The translations under genes were made by a program, and so were the position numbers. Of a DNA stretch of 64,000 nucleotides, positions 11,487 through 23,726 are shown piece by piece. This stretch comes from Chrysopilus asiliformis. Lineage: Eukaryota; Arthropoda; Insecta; Diptera; Rhagionidae. Positions within the stretch are counted from its first letter, which is position 1, and the number at the start of each line of letters is the position of its first letter. Location of the stretch: positions 52,942,231 to 53,006,230 of the forward strand of contig OZ035962.1 in NCBI GenBank assembly GCA_964034945.1, written 5' to 3'. Below the pieces are notes generated by a model. It did no database searches and was not told where the DNA came from. It saw only the letters and a program-made list of their open reading frames with translations.

Positions 11487-12980
11487 ATGCCTTACACCCC
11501 GTTATTTAGTGGGGCGGCCCTGGCCGGAAACCCTAGCATAGTGCGCATCTCCTTGGGAGATGCACGCGGAATGATTCCCGAATTTAATGGTGAAACAGGG
11601 GAACTACATCGGTTCCTAACCTGTTGTAACCAGCTATTGGCGTCCACCGCCAATCAAGGAGACAGGAACCTGTTCCTGGATATAATAAAAACCAAACTAG
11701 TAGGTCCCGCGTACGATGTAATAAAGTACGAAGACTTTTCGGTGTGGGCGGATCTAAAAAAAGGAACTGGAAAACCAATTCCTTGATCACCGGACAGCTG
11801 CCGATGTTCAGGCAGAGTTGTTCCAAGCTAGGCAAGGGAAAGCCGAAGCTCTGAAGGATTTCCTGGGGCGGATGAAGGGGCTATTAGCACTGCTAAATGA
11901 GGCGTTAAAAGCTAGAGTGGACCAGCCCACATGTCGAAATCGTGAATTTTTTTGTGTTTGAATCACTATTGCGAGTGAGTTTTTAGATAAAAATGTTTGG
12001 ATGCACAAAAGAACATTTCAACATTGAGTAATAAAGTCCACAGAATTTTTTTTTTCTAAAAATTTACAGTCAATAATAGTACAAAACTGGAAAAGCTTCA
12101 AAAACTCGATTATGTGGCTTGGTCCACTTTAGCTTTTAACGCCTCAAATAGTGCCACCCTTACCTCCCTTTCGGAGGAGGTGAATGCCGCCAGGAAGGGT
12201 GAAAATGAGAAATTGGCCATCAGGGCTACGGAAGACGGATTGAGCAACGAAACGCTCAAAATTTTGGCACGGACAAATCCGGTGACCACATTAAAAGCCC
12301 TGGCGACTTATCTGTTGGACCAAGCAGTAAGACTAAAAGTTGCGGCGGTCAACAGACCGCTTCCTTCTTCCGCGCAATTTTGTAGATACTGTGGTAAACC
12401 AGGCCACAGTCTGGAGCAATGTTACCGCAGGAATCAGGCGCCGGTATATTCAAACCGACCCAGTAACGGGGCAAAGCCTTTCCCGACGTTCAAAAAGGAA
12501 GTGAATGTAATCACGTGTGGATATTGCAGGAGGAACAATCATCGCATGGAGGAATGCAGAACTCTCCAGAGGAGACTGCAACAATTGCCTGCCGAGTTCC
12601 CCGCAAATCAACCACAACAGAGACCGGGGCAGGGCAATGCTTTTTCGGCACAACAGCCGAGAAACCAGAATCCCTTTCCCTCGGGGGGAGTAAGGGGAGA
12701 GCCTCAGCAAAATTCCGGAAATTTCCAGGGCAATAACTCAAATAATAATGGGTTCCGGGGCAATAACCCAAATAATAATGGGTTCCGAGGTAACAACCCG
12801 AATAATAACGGGTTCCAAAATCATGCTACCCCTGGAAATACCGGGAGGGGAGCATCCGCAGTAAATACAGTTACTGCCGATATGCAGGGAAACTACCTGC
12901 AGCGGGAGAGCGATCTCGGCAATCTCTTCCGCCCCGAGCAAATGATGATAGAAGCCGAAGTCCATCAGTCCTCCGAGTGA
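11487..12980 (+). pseudogene. gag: Gypsy A gag (frameshifted, with inverted insertion)
   Basis: The first frame (11487-11786) starts MPYTPLFSGA. At an A7 run near 11756-11762 it loses frame; the adjacent frame continues the gag capsid region to about 11934. From there to about 12120 is an inverted partial duplication. Gag resumes at about 12120 and carries two CCHC zinc knuckles: CRYCGKPGHSLEQC and a second CX2CX4HX4C at about 12518-12560. An Asn/Gly-rich tail has repeated NNPNNNGFRG units. Gag would form the particle and bind RNA; here it cannot be made whole. Upstream of the gag ATG lies an AT-rich leader. Confidence 0.85.
11898..12150. repeat. Local inverted duplication inside gag
   Basis: The stretch GAGGCGTTAAAAGCTAGAGT at about 11900 recurs as its reverse complement at about 12125, about 40-50 bp per arm with several mismatches. 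The non-gag spacer between them is about 140 bp. This looks like a fold-back template-switch event during reverse transcription or repair. It removes the normal gag reading at this point. Confidence 0.7.
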
Positions 12981-14367
12981 CATCGCCCATCAATGTCACC
13001 GGGCAGCGAATTATTGTCAGATTACCCTTCACATATACAAAGACAGCTGAAACAAACTGCCTCATAGACACTGGAGCAGAAGTCAGTTTGTTAAGCGCCA
13101 CTGCACTACAAGACAGTGGTAGCATTGAGGACGAAGAAACCCTCACAATAACAGGTATCTTTGGCAATAATTTGGAAACATTGGGGATGATCAACGAAAT
13201 TATAACGTTGCAGACTCCCCAATACAAGGTTGAGTTGGCCCACAAGTTCCACTTGATAGGACCAAAGATAAGTATGCAGTATGGCGCAATAATAGGAAAC
13301 GATCTGCTTTCGACTATGAAAGGCAGGTACTGACTTTCACAGTGGATAGGAAAAGACAATTCGAAGAAACATTAAGCCCATCTACTGTAGAGGGTAATGT
13401 AATAAAAATACCTCCAAGTAGAGGTAATATAAATCCATCCACAGTAGATGGTAATTCAATAAAAATACCTCCAAGTAGAGGCAATACAAATCCATCCACA
13501 GTAGATGGTAATTCAATAATAAGACCTCCAAGCAGAGGCAATTCAGTAAACCCATCCACAGTAGATGGTAATTTAAAACAAAGACCTCCAAGCAGAGGCA
13601 ACCCAACAAACCGATCCACAGTAGATGGTAATTTAAAACAAAGACCTCCAAACAGAGGCAACTTAACAAACCCATCCACAGCAGATGGTACCAGAACAGA
13701 CCCAAACGAATCAGAAAACGAAATTTTGCTCGTCGAGACAACCAAGCTTGAATCAAATCCGAACCCGATAACTCCGATGAGGGCACGAGCTCGCGACAAA
13801 ATTACGGAAGAAGATTTGGCGATAGTTAGTGCCCCTATCGAGGGGCTAACCACCCCCACCGAATCTGAGGTAATCCTTTTACCTGCGCGATCGAAAGTGA
13901 TAACCCACATATCCACAAATCTGACTAGTGAAGCCCTATGCAAGAAACAGGAAATCATTCCTGGAGTATTTATAGGGGATACTATTGTTAAGCCGAGTAG
14001 GCATTCAGGGTATGGAAAAGTCCCGCCAAAGAGCACAGTGACGATAGCCATGCCAAACCTGAATGACCAAGCCGTAACTCTGAACAAGTCGGAGTTAAGG
14101 TTGGAGTGCGAAGGGTTGGACGAGTATGATCAAATCCAGGAGGATACCTATTCAGACAAAGTGGAAGGTAGGTTGAACAGACTACGACAGGCGCTCAAAC
14201 TAAGCCATTGTAACCACGAAGAACGTGAGGAGCTCCAGAGAATATGCGAAGAATTTAACGAGTTATTCTTGCTCGAGGGAGATACGTTAACATGTACCCA
14301 GGCAACATTTCACGAGATCCCGGTTAGGGCGGGACAGCAGCCAATATTTACAAAGCCTTATATTTAG
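12977..14367 (+). pseudogene. pol: Gypsy A protease and N-terminal pol with coding minisatellite
   Basis: The first frame (12977-13333) carries an aspartic-protease active site (CLIDTGAEVSLL, about residues 31-42). The overlapping frame (13342-14367) begins a linker with five to six copies of a 19-20-residue repeat (core PSTVDGN...PPSRGN) at 13378-13690, then continues to the start of the RT region, ending at a stop at 14365. The next frame continues the pre-RT 'lower thumb' until the solo-LTR insertion at 14436. The tandem peptide repeat between protease and RT is unusual for this family. Confidence 0.8.
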
Positions 14368-14435
14368 ATTGCCGCATACACAAAGGAAGGAAATTAACTC
14401 CCAAGTGGAGAAGATGCTCGAAGAAGGTCTGATAG

Positions 14436-16175
14436 TGTTGCGACCCAATGTCCGAAAATACTCCGCAATCAAAAATAATAAAAAAATATATATTCTCCCA
14501 TCACATAGGGTACATACAACATTTTTTGTGATATAATGAAATGCATCCGAGTTCCCCCTACGATTGTTTTATAACAGACAACTTCTAACACATTTTTAAT
14601 TTTTGTGGGAGTCGAATTCAAAGAAAGTCTATTTAACTTCGAATACCAATAGCTGGATTTAAATAGAATCGGTACAACCATTTTCGAATAGCAAAACTCT
14701 GTACTACGTTCAGAAATTAAAATCGAAAATTCGGCCTTTTTTGATTTGAGACACCGTGCAAACCACACGAAAAAAAAAAAGAAAAATTCCTTTTTTTTAG
14801 ATTTTATTTTTTTGTGGCCACGTTTTTTTTATTCCACGGTATCGATCAAATTTTCTTTTGGAAAAGGAAGTACATCAGACATGAAGAAGAAATTTTTTCT
14901 TTGTAAACCCGGAACCCCTTCATTGAAGGTAAATTTCAAAATTACAAACCGGGAGTTTCAGTGAAGAGTGTGTTTTAACCATATCCGTTTTCTAGGGGTT
15001 CTTGTTAGTGTCCTTGGGTTCCAATTTGTCCCAACAAAAAAAAACAAGCTAATTTCAAGCGACTGTAAGAAACATCGAAATAATAGCCGCATTCAACTTC
15101 CTAGTAAAACGGCTTAGGACGAATAGGAGGCGGTCTAACAGAAAAGAAGGGGAGAGATTCCAACTCCCGTCCACGAATTCTTTTCACCGGCAGTCCAGCG
15201 GATTTAACCTGGAAAGGAAAACGTGACCTGCAGAAAAAAAACTGAAGCTACGCCCTACAAACAAAGCTAAAACTCCATGTTACAACTAAATACTTAATTT
15301 ATCGTAAATCTAAAAAGAAAAAAATATATTATCCTAATCTAATCTAAACTTAATCGTGAATTCTAATGCTAGTTTTTTTATTGTTCTAAAAATAATTTTA
15401 TTCATATTCGCGAATTTATACATATACAACAATTAATCCTAATTAAAATTAGTTAAAGCTAATTTAAAATCGAAACAAAAACGCATGCAAGTTAATTGCG
15501 AGAATTAATACAGGTGATAAGCTGTCAAATGTCAGATCTGAGGTTCAGCGGATTACACGGAAGTCCAGGTAAATTATGTTTTTTTTTATTATATTCTATT
15601 GTAAGATGTGCGTTTTTCTTTTGATCGTACGCTAATTTCAATTACGTAGGATTAATTTGATTTATAAAATTAAATACTCTTTTCGAACTAAGAATTAAAT
15701 TATTAGAAAATAAGTTTTTTTTTTTTGTATAAATTTCGGTAAATCATTGCGTCTCTATGAATAAAACTTATTTCTCTCTTTTATTAACGGATAATAAATT
15801 GTTGAAATTGTGAAAAAAGAAACTTATTTATTCGTGTTTTAAATTGAACGCCTAGACAACATGGCGAAATAAACCTAAGTCGCCACTAACCCCTTCGTCT
15901 AAGGAACTAAAGGATGGGTAGGGCTGGTGCACGAAAAACAGCAAGTGTACCGATGATTTGATGACCCGCGATCGATTATTTTTTTTGTTTTGTTTTGCTC
16001 CTAGTTTTTTTTCCCGTGCACACATGATTTTTTGTTCGGGTCCTATTCCGGCCACCTGTCGGATCAAAAACTCACCCCAACCGTGAGAGCTAGCCTACAT
16101 CAAAAGGTGTGCAGATTCGGCAGGTAACCTATCCACAAAATATATACAGACTCGTGAAAATGATTGCTCGTAACA
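14436..16175. mobile_element. Solo LTR, 1740 bp, inserted in Gypsy A pol
   Basis: The sequence begins TGTTGCGACC, ends CTCGTAACA, has matching TGTT/AACA termini, and is flanked by the 4-bp direct repeat ATAG (14432-14435, 16176-16179). Removing it rejoins the surrounding pol reading in the correct region. No coding frame is recognisable inside. A long LTR with a 4-bp duplication fits a large-LTR Gypsy lineage; the parent element is not in this window. Its strand is not determined. Confidence 0.8.
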
Positions 16176-16179
16176 ATAG

Positions 16180-18481
16180 AACACAGCCAGAGTCCCTGGA
16201 ATTCGCCTTTGCTATTGATACCCAAAAAGGCCGATAGCCTAGAAATGGAGAGTGGTAGTAGACTATCGGAAGCTAAACGACGCAACCGAAGGCGATGCAT
16301 ACCCACTGCCTAACATTACGGAAATATTGGACCAGTTAGGAAAAGCCAAGTATTTCCCCACTCTTGACCTAGCAAGCATTTACCACCAAATTCAAGTGAG
16401 TGAGGTGGACCGTGAGAAAACAGCTTTCAGCACCCCTTACGATTACTATCAATACACTCGGATGCCGTTTGGTCTCAAAAGAGCCCCCGCAACCTTTTAA
16501 AGACTCATGAACACAGTCCTAGCAGGGTTGCAGGGAGTGGAATGTTTCGTGTACCTAGATGATATAGTCATCTATGGTCGCAGTCTTCACGAGCATAACC
16601 AAAAATTGGTATCTGTATTCGATCGACTACAACAGAATAGGCTAAAGCTACAGCCAGAAAAGTATCATTTCTTGGAAAAGCAAATAGCTTACTTTGGGCA
16701 CAAGACGCAGACAGTACATCCAGACATGTACGCTGGAGTACATCTAGATCCCAGTAAACTCGAGGTAGTAAAAAATTTTCCAGTACCAAGGAACTAAAAG
16801 GACATAAAAAGTTTCCTAGGATTCGTAGGTTCATCGAAAATTTTGCCAAAATAGCCAGTTCAGTTGGGATGCATTTTGCGACGATGCCTTCGAGTCTCTG
16901 AAGGAAAACCTAATTTCTGAGCCTGTCTTGACATACCCTTATTTCACGGAGCCGTTTATCATTACCACAGATGCCAGCAACTACGCCATAGGCGCTGTAC
17001 TATCCCAGGGTGAGATTGGGAACGATCACCCAATCAGCTATTCGAGTCGACCTCTGAACTCCGCGGAGAGCAACTACTCCACAATAGGAAAGAAGTTGTT
17101 AGCCATAGTATACGGGGTCCACCAATTTCGACCGTATGTTTACGGACAACGGTTCACAATAGTAACGGACCATAAACCATTGATGTGGCTTATGAATCTG
17201 AAGGACCCCTCGTCACGACTAATGCGGTGGCGAATCAAGTTGGAGGAGTACGACTACGATATCATTCACAAGCCTGGCAAAAGTAACGCCAACGCCGATG
17301 CATTGAGTAGGATAAAACCCCAGCTCACCGAAACCCCTAAGGAAATAATGGCCGTAACGACACGCCAACAAGCAAGGGGTCAGATAAAGGAGCAAATAGA
17401 AATTCTTAGTTTCGAAATTTCTAATTCCGCTTGATTTAGCAACGGAAACTACAGTTACAAATTCTTCCTGGTTAACCCTCAGATGGAACCAAAAGACTTT
17501 CACACCACCGTACTTCCGACAGTAGGTGAGACCAAACAATATAAGGTAGGCAAGTCTAACATTGTGTTAACCACAGTGAACCTACCAGCGCGAACTACCA
17601 AAGATAGAGTTCTGTTGAAGGAAGCCATTCAACAAATAAAAGGGGTGGTCGAAAAATGTAATCCCGCGGACTGGGCGATTTCCATTCCGAACATCGGAAA
17701 GACCATACTGGACGATTGTAAGAATGAGATACGGGAGACCTTCCGCGACGGTACCTCCAAGGTGGTAAAGATATACATTGACTTTAAAATTACGTTGCGG
17801 ACTCCGGAAGAAATTTCGGACGTCCTAAGGGAATACCATGATTCTCCATTTGGAGGGCATCAAGGTGTGTCGCGGACAATCAAAAGATTAAGAAAGGTAT
17901 ATCATTGGGATACGCTGGCAAAGGATGTACAAAGCTACATACAGAAGTGTGACTCCTGCCAAAGAAATAAACCGAAACGGCACCAGCACATACCCATGAG
18001 AATCACTACAACCGCGGAACGACCATTTGAAAAAATATTCCTGGATATAGTAGGTCCTTTGTTCGTATATAATACCACCCCTCACATTAGTACACGTTTC
18101 ACGCCGTACGCGCTATTGTACGGCTATGATGCCGAAATTCCCGGGAAGCTAAAAGGAAAGCCATGCGTGAACTATAATTACGACAATTATGTCAACGAGT
18201 TACGCGGTAGGCTCTGACACTCACACGAGATAGCACGGGAAGCACTAATAAAGAGTAAAGAGAATTCGAAAAGATACTACGACAAAAATACGGTAGAAAG
18301 AAAATTTAACGTGGGCGAAACAGTGCTAATGAAAAATTTGGCGCGCCAAAATAAATTTTCTAGCCTTTGGTCAGGTCCGTATGAAATAACACGAGTTGAC
18401 TCACCGGAAAATACCACGATCCGTATCCGGAATAAAGAGAAAACCGTGCACAATAACAATCTAAGGCATTTCGTAGAATAA
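16180..18481 (+). pseudogene. pol: Gypsy A RT, RNase H and partial integrase
   Basis: RT resumes at about 16190, with a frame break near 16245. It carries the LDLASIYHQI block (16360-16390), an in-frame TAA at 16498-16500 between the MPFGL block and the next helix, and the catalytic YLDD (about 16552). A further shift occurs near 16800. RNase H (16928-17434) has TTDASNYAIGAVL and TDHKPL. The integrase has an HHCC zinc-binding part (CDSCQRN, about 17948-17970) but jumps from DIVGPL (about 18060) straight to the C-terminal part after the core. Most of the DDE catalytic core is therefore deleted. It ends near 18481. The element cannot integrate on its own. Confidence 0.85.
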
Positions 18482-18657
18482 GTGCTAACAAGTTCCTTTT
18501 ACTTGCAGGCCTAACAAATTAACCCTACTCCTGCTGGTGATGAGTTTTGCATGTACACATGCCAGCAACACAACGGTCACAAAATTTGACCATAATCCAA
18601 GAATATACTTCGAGGAGTTAGGTAACGTGGGTCTGTTCAGTAACGAATGGACTTTAG

Positions 18658-19788
18658 TCTATATATATAAAAATGGATGTTTGTCTGTCTGTCTGTCTGT
18701 TTGTTTGAGATTACAAAACTCGAAAACTACTGAACCGATTTTTACGCGGTTCTTTGCAAAATGATCTGTGTTGCCAGGAGCAGGTTTTTAGCTATGTAGA
18801 TTTTCAAAATTTGAAACGGAAGGTCCTGTAAGGATAATGAAAATATCCTTTTTCCCATTTTTCCCCGGAAAAATTGCCATTATAGGGTTTTTGGGGTCGG
18901 TAATCACGAATCCGGTATTAGATTTTCAAAATTCTAAACGGAAGGTCCTGTAAGGATAATGAAAATATCCTTTTTCCCATTTCTCCCCGGAAAAATTTGC
19001 ATTATAGGGTTTTTGGGGTCGCTGATCACGAATCCGGTATTAGATTTTCAAAATTCGAAACGGAAGGTCCTGTAAGGATAATGAAAATATCCTTTTTCCC
19101 ATTTTCCCCGGAAAAATTGGCATTATGGGATTTTTGGGGTCGCTGCTTACGAATCCGGTATTAGACTTTCAAAATTTGAAACGAAAGGTTCTGTAAGGAT
19201 AACACAAATATCCTTTTTCTCATTTTTCCCCGGAAAAATTGGCTTTATGTTTGGGATCGCTGATCACGAATCCGATATTAGATTTTCAAAATTCGAAACG
19301 AAAAGTCCTGTAAGGATAAATATCCTTTTTCCCGTTTTTCCTCGGAAAAATCGGTATAAGGGGGTTTTTGGGGCGCTGATCACGAATCTGATATTAGATT
19401 TTCAAAATTCGGAACGAAAAGTCCTGTAAGGATAAATATCCTTTTTCCCGTTTTTCCTCGGAAAAATCGGTATAAGGGGGTTTTTAGGGTCGCTGATCAC
19501 GAATCCGGTGTTGAAATTTCAAAATTCTAACCGAAAAGTCCTGCAAGGTTAACGCAAATGTCCTTTTTCCAATTTTTCTTGAAACGATTGCCACTAAGGG
19601 GTTTTCGAGGTCACTGCTAAACGGAAGGTCCTGTAAGGATAACGGAAATTTCCTTTTTCCAATTTTTCTCGCAAAAACAGTCCTTGGGAGGTTTTTAGGG
19701 TTGCTTATCACGAATCTGGAGTTAGAATTTCAAAATTCGAAACGGAGGGTCGTGTAAGGATAACATTTTTTTCCAAAACTTTTTAATA
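18658..19788 (+). mobile_element. HINE-1, long copy with about eight internal units (3' truncated)
   Basis: The head is TCTATATATATAAAAATGGA, then (TGTC)n, then ACTACTGAACCGATTTTTACG and GCCAGGAGCAGG. Then follow tandem copies of a 122-bp unit (TTTTCAAAATTCGAAACGGA, GGTCCTGTAAGGATAA, CCGGAAAAAT). The terminal part through CTAG, present in the 24862-25871 copy, is missing. It interrupts env. Confidence 0.85.
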
Positions 19789-20189
19789 CGAGTTACTCCT
19801 CATAAATTTACATTTTATAGTGTCTCGGTACGAGGACTATCAGAACGCGATTATAAACCTTATAACAAATATAAAACACGGGAAGTTGCACCCCTCGATA
19901 GTCCGCCCAACGCAACTACACGATGCGTTGGTCAATATACAGAAAAGTCTGCCAATGTCGGTTAGGTTACCAATACACGAAGGCAGGAACAACTTATTAG
20001 AGATTTACAGGGTAGGTCAAATAAGTACCAGATTGACGGAAAAACAGATTCTAGTCGAGTTTAAACTACCACTTCCTACTAGAGAACCCTACAAAATATA
20101 CAAAACGATTCCCCTGCCAACCCGACATGGAGACGAGTTTATATACATACAACTCACCGTACGCTATCTAGTGGTGGACCTTAATCGAG

Positions 20190-20758
20190 AACATAACAAA
20201 AGCTATAATTGCCAATCTGGCATTTATTGAAAACCCGTATGGTGATATCCGTATCAAAATTCGAACAGTTGTACCAACATTCCACTTTAAAGTCAAACTT
20301 TCCAAAAAGATTTTTTAAAATTTATTCCAATAGGATTTAGATGTATGGAAGTTTTATGTAGAATCATATCCTGAATAACTTTTGTTCTTGGACTTTTTTG
20401 ATAAGATGCACAGTTTTTTAGATATTCGCAAAAAACGTTTTCGTTCGTATGGGGGGTACCCCCCCTAATGGTCCATTTTTGCCCATTAACGAACTTAGCC
20501 TCGCATTTTACGAAAAACGAATCTGCGCAAAATTTCAAGTCTCTAGCTCAATCCGTGCGCCCGCAATCCGCGCCACAGACAGACAGACGGACGGACGGAC
20601 GGACAGACAGACAGACGGACGGACATGCAAAATTCAATTTTTTCTATCATTCTAAACACACTGGTGTAATTCATTTTTGTGTGTGATGACGGGATCTTGG
20701 CGTTACAAACGGTAAGGCAAAGTTAATATACCCTTTGGTTTCACCATACGGGTATAAA
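20190..20758 (+). mobile_element. HINE-2 copy in Gypsy A env
   Basis: A full-length type copy running from AACATAACAAAAGC to ACGGGTATAAA. It contains a hairpin near the 5' end (ATTGCCAATCTGGCAT), the subterminal inverted pair CCCGTATGGTGA (about 20237) and TCACCATACGGG (about 20741), and a GACA/GACG microsatellite (20577-20622). It has no real coding frame. Subterminal inverted repeats plus a GTCY-type microsatellite are the hallmarks of DINE-1/HINE elements derived from Helentrons (family knowledge); the assignment here is inference. Confidence 0.72.
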
Positions 20759-22092
20759 CACTACTATACCATGAATGAGGAGGATTTCTCAAATTGTATA
20801 GTACAAGGGCAAAACTCTTATTTATGCCGAATAATACACCCCATCTTTAACATAAGATCGGGGAACAATCTATGCGAAATTGAGTTATTGAGTCACACCA
20901 ACGGAATGTACAATAAAGAAAATACATCCGGCAAATTTTTACCTGCAGCTTTCGCAGCCGAATAAATGGCTGTACTCAGTTAAAGACAAAACCACTCTAA
21001 ATCAAGTGTGTGGAGACAAAATCGGGAAAGTAAAAGTCGAGGAGGTAGGAGTTTTGGAGCTACCTGGGGGTTGTTACCTACGAAGTAACGAATTAAGAAT
21101 AGAATCCCATAACACGGCCGAAACAGCATTAAACAATTATTACGTACCCAGTTTTAACCTCTCCCAAGACCTCATAGGGAAGGAGGACAAGGACCCAGTA
21201 AGACGGCCACAAACCGTGCTATTTAGATACACAAATAACGAGGAATTTGATAGATTGGGAGAAGAAATCCAGTTACATAAATATGAAGTGAACAGACCAT
21301 TGGATCGTCTAGATCAGTGATTCCCAAAGTGGTCCCTACGGACCCCCAGGGATCCCCGGGATCATTCAGGGGGTCCGTGGAAAATTAAAATTGATTTGGG
21401 GGTCCCTGAGCAACGTCAGGGGGTCCGCGCAAGGTTTAATATGAAATAAAAAAATGGTGACACATTTTTATTGATATGGAAGTTAAAATAAATAACAATG
21501 AATAAATTATTAGCGATTTTTACGTCCTAATTAAAATATTTATAGTTAGACATATTGGGCTTTATTATTTAATATAATGCACCCTTAAAGATATTGCTTA
21601 CTATTTTATATTTTTGTTTAATTTGTTTACTTCTGCGAATAACCAAATCCGCGTATGTTTGGAATTACTGTACATTACTGTATTATTATATTCTGTTGTG
21701 AATTAATTGGTACAAAATGAGTACCTACACAATATGTGACATTTACATGAAATTTTATCCTCACATCTCAAAAAATTAATTCAAGAGAGCGTTACATTGC
21801 AGCATTCAATTTTTATTATAATTAACAGTGGTTTGTTGCAAATAAAATTTTTGATATTGTAACGGTCCACGGGTAAGAAGTTGCAAGGACATTCGAGATT
21901 AGGGATGCCAACGATACCTCGATGTTTGCAAAACATCGAGGTATCGTTGAAAAATATCGAGTTTTAACCTCGATGTTGAACAGACCGATATATCGAGGTA
22001 TCGATGTTGTTATCCACGATGTTAGAACATTACTCTTTATAAAATTAGTAGAGAAACTAATTTTGGCTGATTTAATATAGCCACTCTACTTA

Positions 22093-22768
22093 TGCCCGGT
22101 TCGTCAGTGACAGTTTAAACTCCGTTTAACCGGCGATAAAGTTTAAACTGCCGTTTAATACGAAATTGTGTTTTTCAGTGACAGTTTATCTCTAACCAAA
22201 AGTTTAAACGGAGTTTAACTTAAACGGCCATGGATGAGGGTTTAAACTGCCGTTTTTCAAAACTTATTTGTCATTTGTAGATCCATGAAGAATAAAACAC
22301 ATAAAAATGGACTGCATCACTTTTTTTTGGTCTCCACAATTTCACTATATTTTTTTACACATTTGAAACACAATTACAACCGAAATAACAACCGAAATCA
22401 CAACGGAAATAGCATCCGAAATAACAACCGAAATCACAACCCAAATAACAACCGAAATAAGATCCGAAATAACAACCGAAATTAAAATCGTTTTATTTTT
22501 TATAGAATTTTATAATTAATGCGTAAACAAATATTACGAAAGTGATAACTAGACAAATACATCAATGATTTTATGACTGAAAAATTTGACATTTCAATAT
22601 ATTTTACTTGTATAGTAGACTGCAAAATTGACAAAAAAGTTTAAACTTTAGTTTAATAAAACGTTCAATTCCGTTTGCCTGAGAAACACCAAAAGTTTAA
22701 ACTGTCGTTTAAACTTCATTGTGAGTTTAACTAAACTAAAGTTTAAACTTTCACTGAAAAACCGGGCA
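22093..22768. mobile_element. Harbinger-like MITE, 676 bp, nested in hAT element 2
   Basis: The terminal inverted repeats are about 37 bp. They start TGCCCGGTT(C/T)(G/T)TCAGTGA and share AGTTTAAACT and a second GTTTAA. The element is flanked by TTA on both sides (22090-22092, 22769-22771), the 3-bp duplication used by PIF/Harbinger. The interior holds a short tandem tract (AACAACCGAAAT) and repeated GTTTAAAC motifs. No transposase. Confidence 0.78.
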
Positions 22769-22809
22769 TTAAAGATTTGTTTCAAATTTTCTTTGGTATC
22801 AATTTTCGG

Positions 22810-23160
22810 TTTCATCTTTCTACAAGATTTCGCAAAAAATAACAGAGCTAGCCATGAAATTTTACGGAGAAGTTTGGTCCTGATGTGGAAATCCGTTAAC
22901 CGGAAGTAACCAAAACGGCGGCTTTTTAAAAACTATGCGGGTTTTTGCGATTTATTCCGAAACTAACCATTTTCCAGTAGTCTTATGTATTACAAAACTT
23001 GCAGACAATAAAATTTGCTACATTTATGTCTTTTACTAGAACTCCGTTATAAAGATATGCCGGTATTTCAAAAAACATTTTTTTTTTGCGAATATCTCGA
23101 AAACTAATGGGTTTTTGGTGGTTCAACGTATAAGAAGAATTAAAACCGTGTTAATTCTAC
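22810..23160 (+). repeat. Dispersed repeat family 3 (second copy)
   Basis: Matches the repeat that borders the 12-bp satellite at 3879 onward. Shared parts are CTACAAGATTTC, GAGCTAGCC, ATCCGTTAACCGGAAGTAAC and AATGGGTTTTT. It has no microsatellite at the equivalent position, so the satellite at the window start is copy-specific. Confidence 0.65.
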
Positions 23161-23726
23161 CTGGGTGCACTCCACCCACAGTAGAGCATCCGCCAGGTGG
23201 CTAAATTATTTATTAAATTTAACTTTTTCAAAACATCGGAAAAACGATGTTTTCAGGACGATGTTTTTGACATCGATGTCGCCTTAAAAAAAACATCAAT
23301 TTTCGATATATCGAGGTTTTATGAACGATGTTGCATCCCTATTCGAGATCTGGCGTGAACGCTTCGAGAATGTTTGAGATCTGCACACGAGAACGTTCGA
23401 GACCTCGGCCGAACATACAGGAATGTTGGCAAACGAATATAAAAGGTTGCGTATTCGGCGGAGATTCAATAAATACTTCTTCAACAAAATATTTTATTTA
23501 TATTTTATTTTTACATCATCATTTACCATTCAAGACATTAAAGTTAAATTTGTAATTTTTCTATTATGCATTTATGTAGTTTTTCACCCAGGGTCCGTGG
23601 GCAAGTTTTGACTATGAAAAGGGGTCCGTGGGCAAGTTTTGACTATGAAAAGGGGTCCGTGGGCCAAAAGAGTTTGGGAACCACTGGTCTAGATGAGATG
23701 GACACGACATCCATCATTATGCGTTA

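Larger units (their letters stand above)
21900..23341. mobile_element. hAT element 2 (non-autonomous), nested in hAT element 1
   Basis: Termini TAGGGATGCCAACGATAC at the left and GAACGATGTTGCATCCCTA at the right, flanked by a perfect 8-bp duplication TTCGAGAT (21892-21899, 23342-23349). Subterminal ATCGAGGT/ATATCGA motifs recur on both sides. No coding frame. It contains a Harbinger-like MITE and a family-3 repeat copy. Confidence 0.87.
21315..23686. mobile_element. hAT element 1 (non-autonomous), outer
   Basis: Termini CAGTGATTCCCAAAGTGGTC at the left and GAGTTTGGGAACCACTG at the right, flanked by a perfect 8-bp target duplication GTCTAGAT (21307-21314, 23687-23694). The 8-bp duplication and CAGTGRTTCCCAAA ends are diagnostic of hAT. 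A GGGGTCCGTGGGCAAGTTTT unit is tandemly repeated near the right end. There is no transposase; the interior is mostly occupied by hAT element 2. Confidence 0.88.

Noticed and set aside
13314..14087. 257-codon minus-strand frame opposite Gypsy A pol
   Set aside because: It is the antisense shadow of the repeat-rich pol linker; no independent features.
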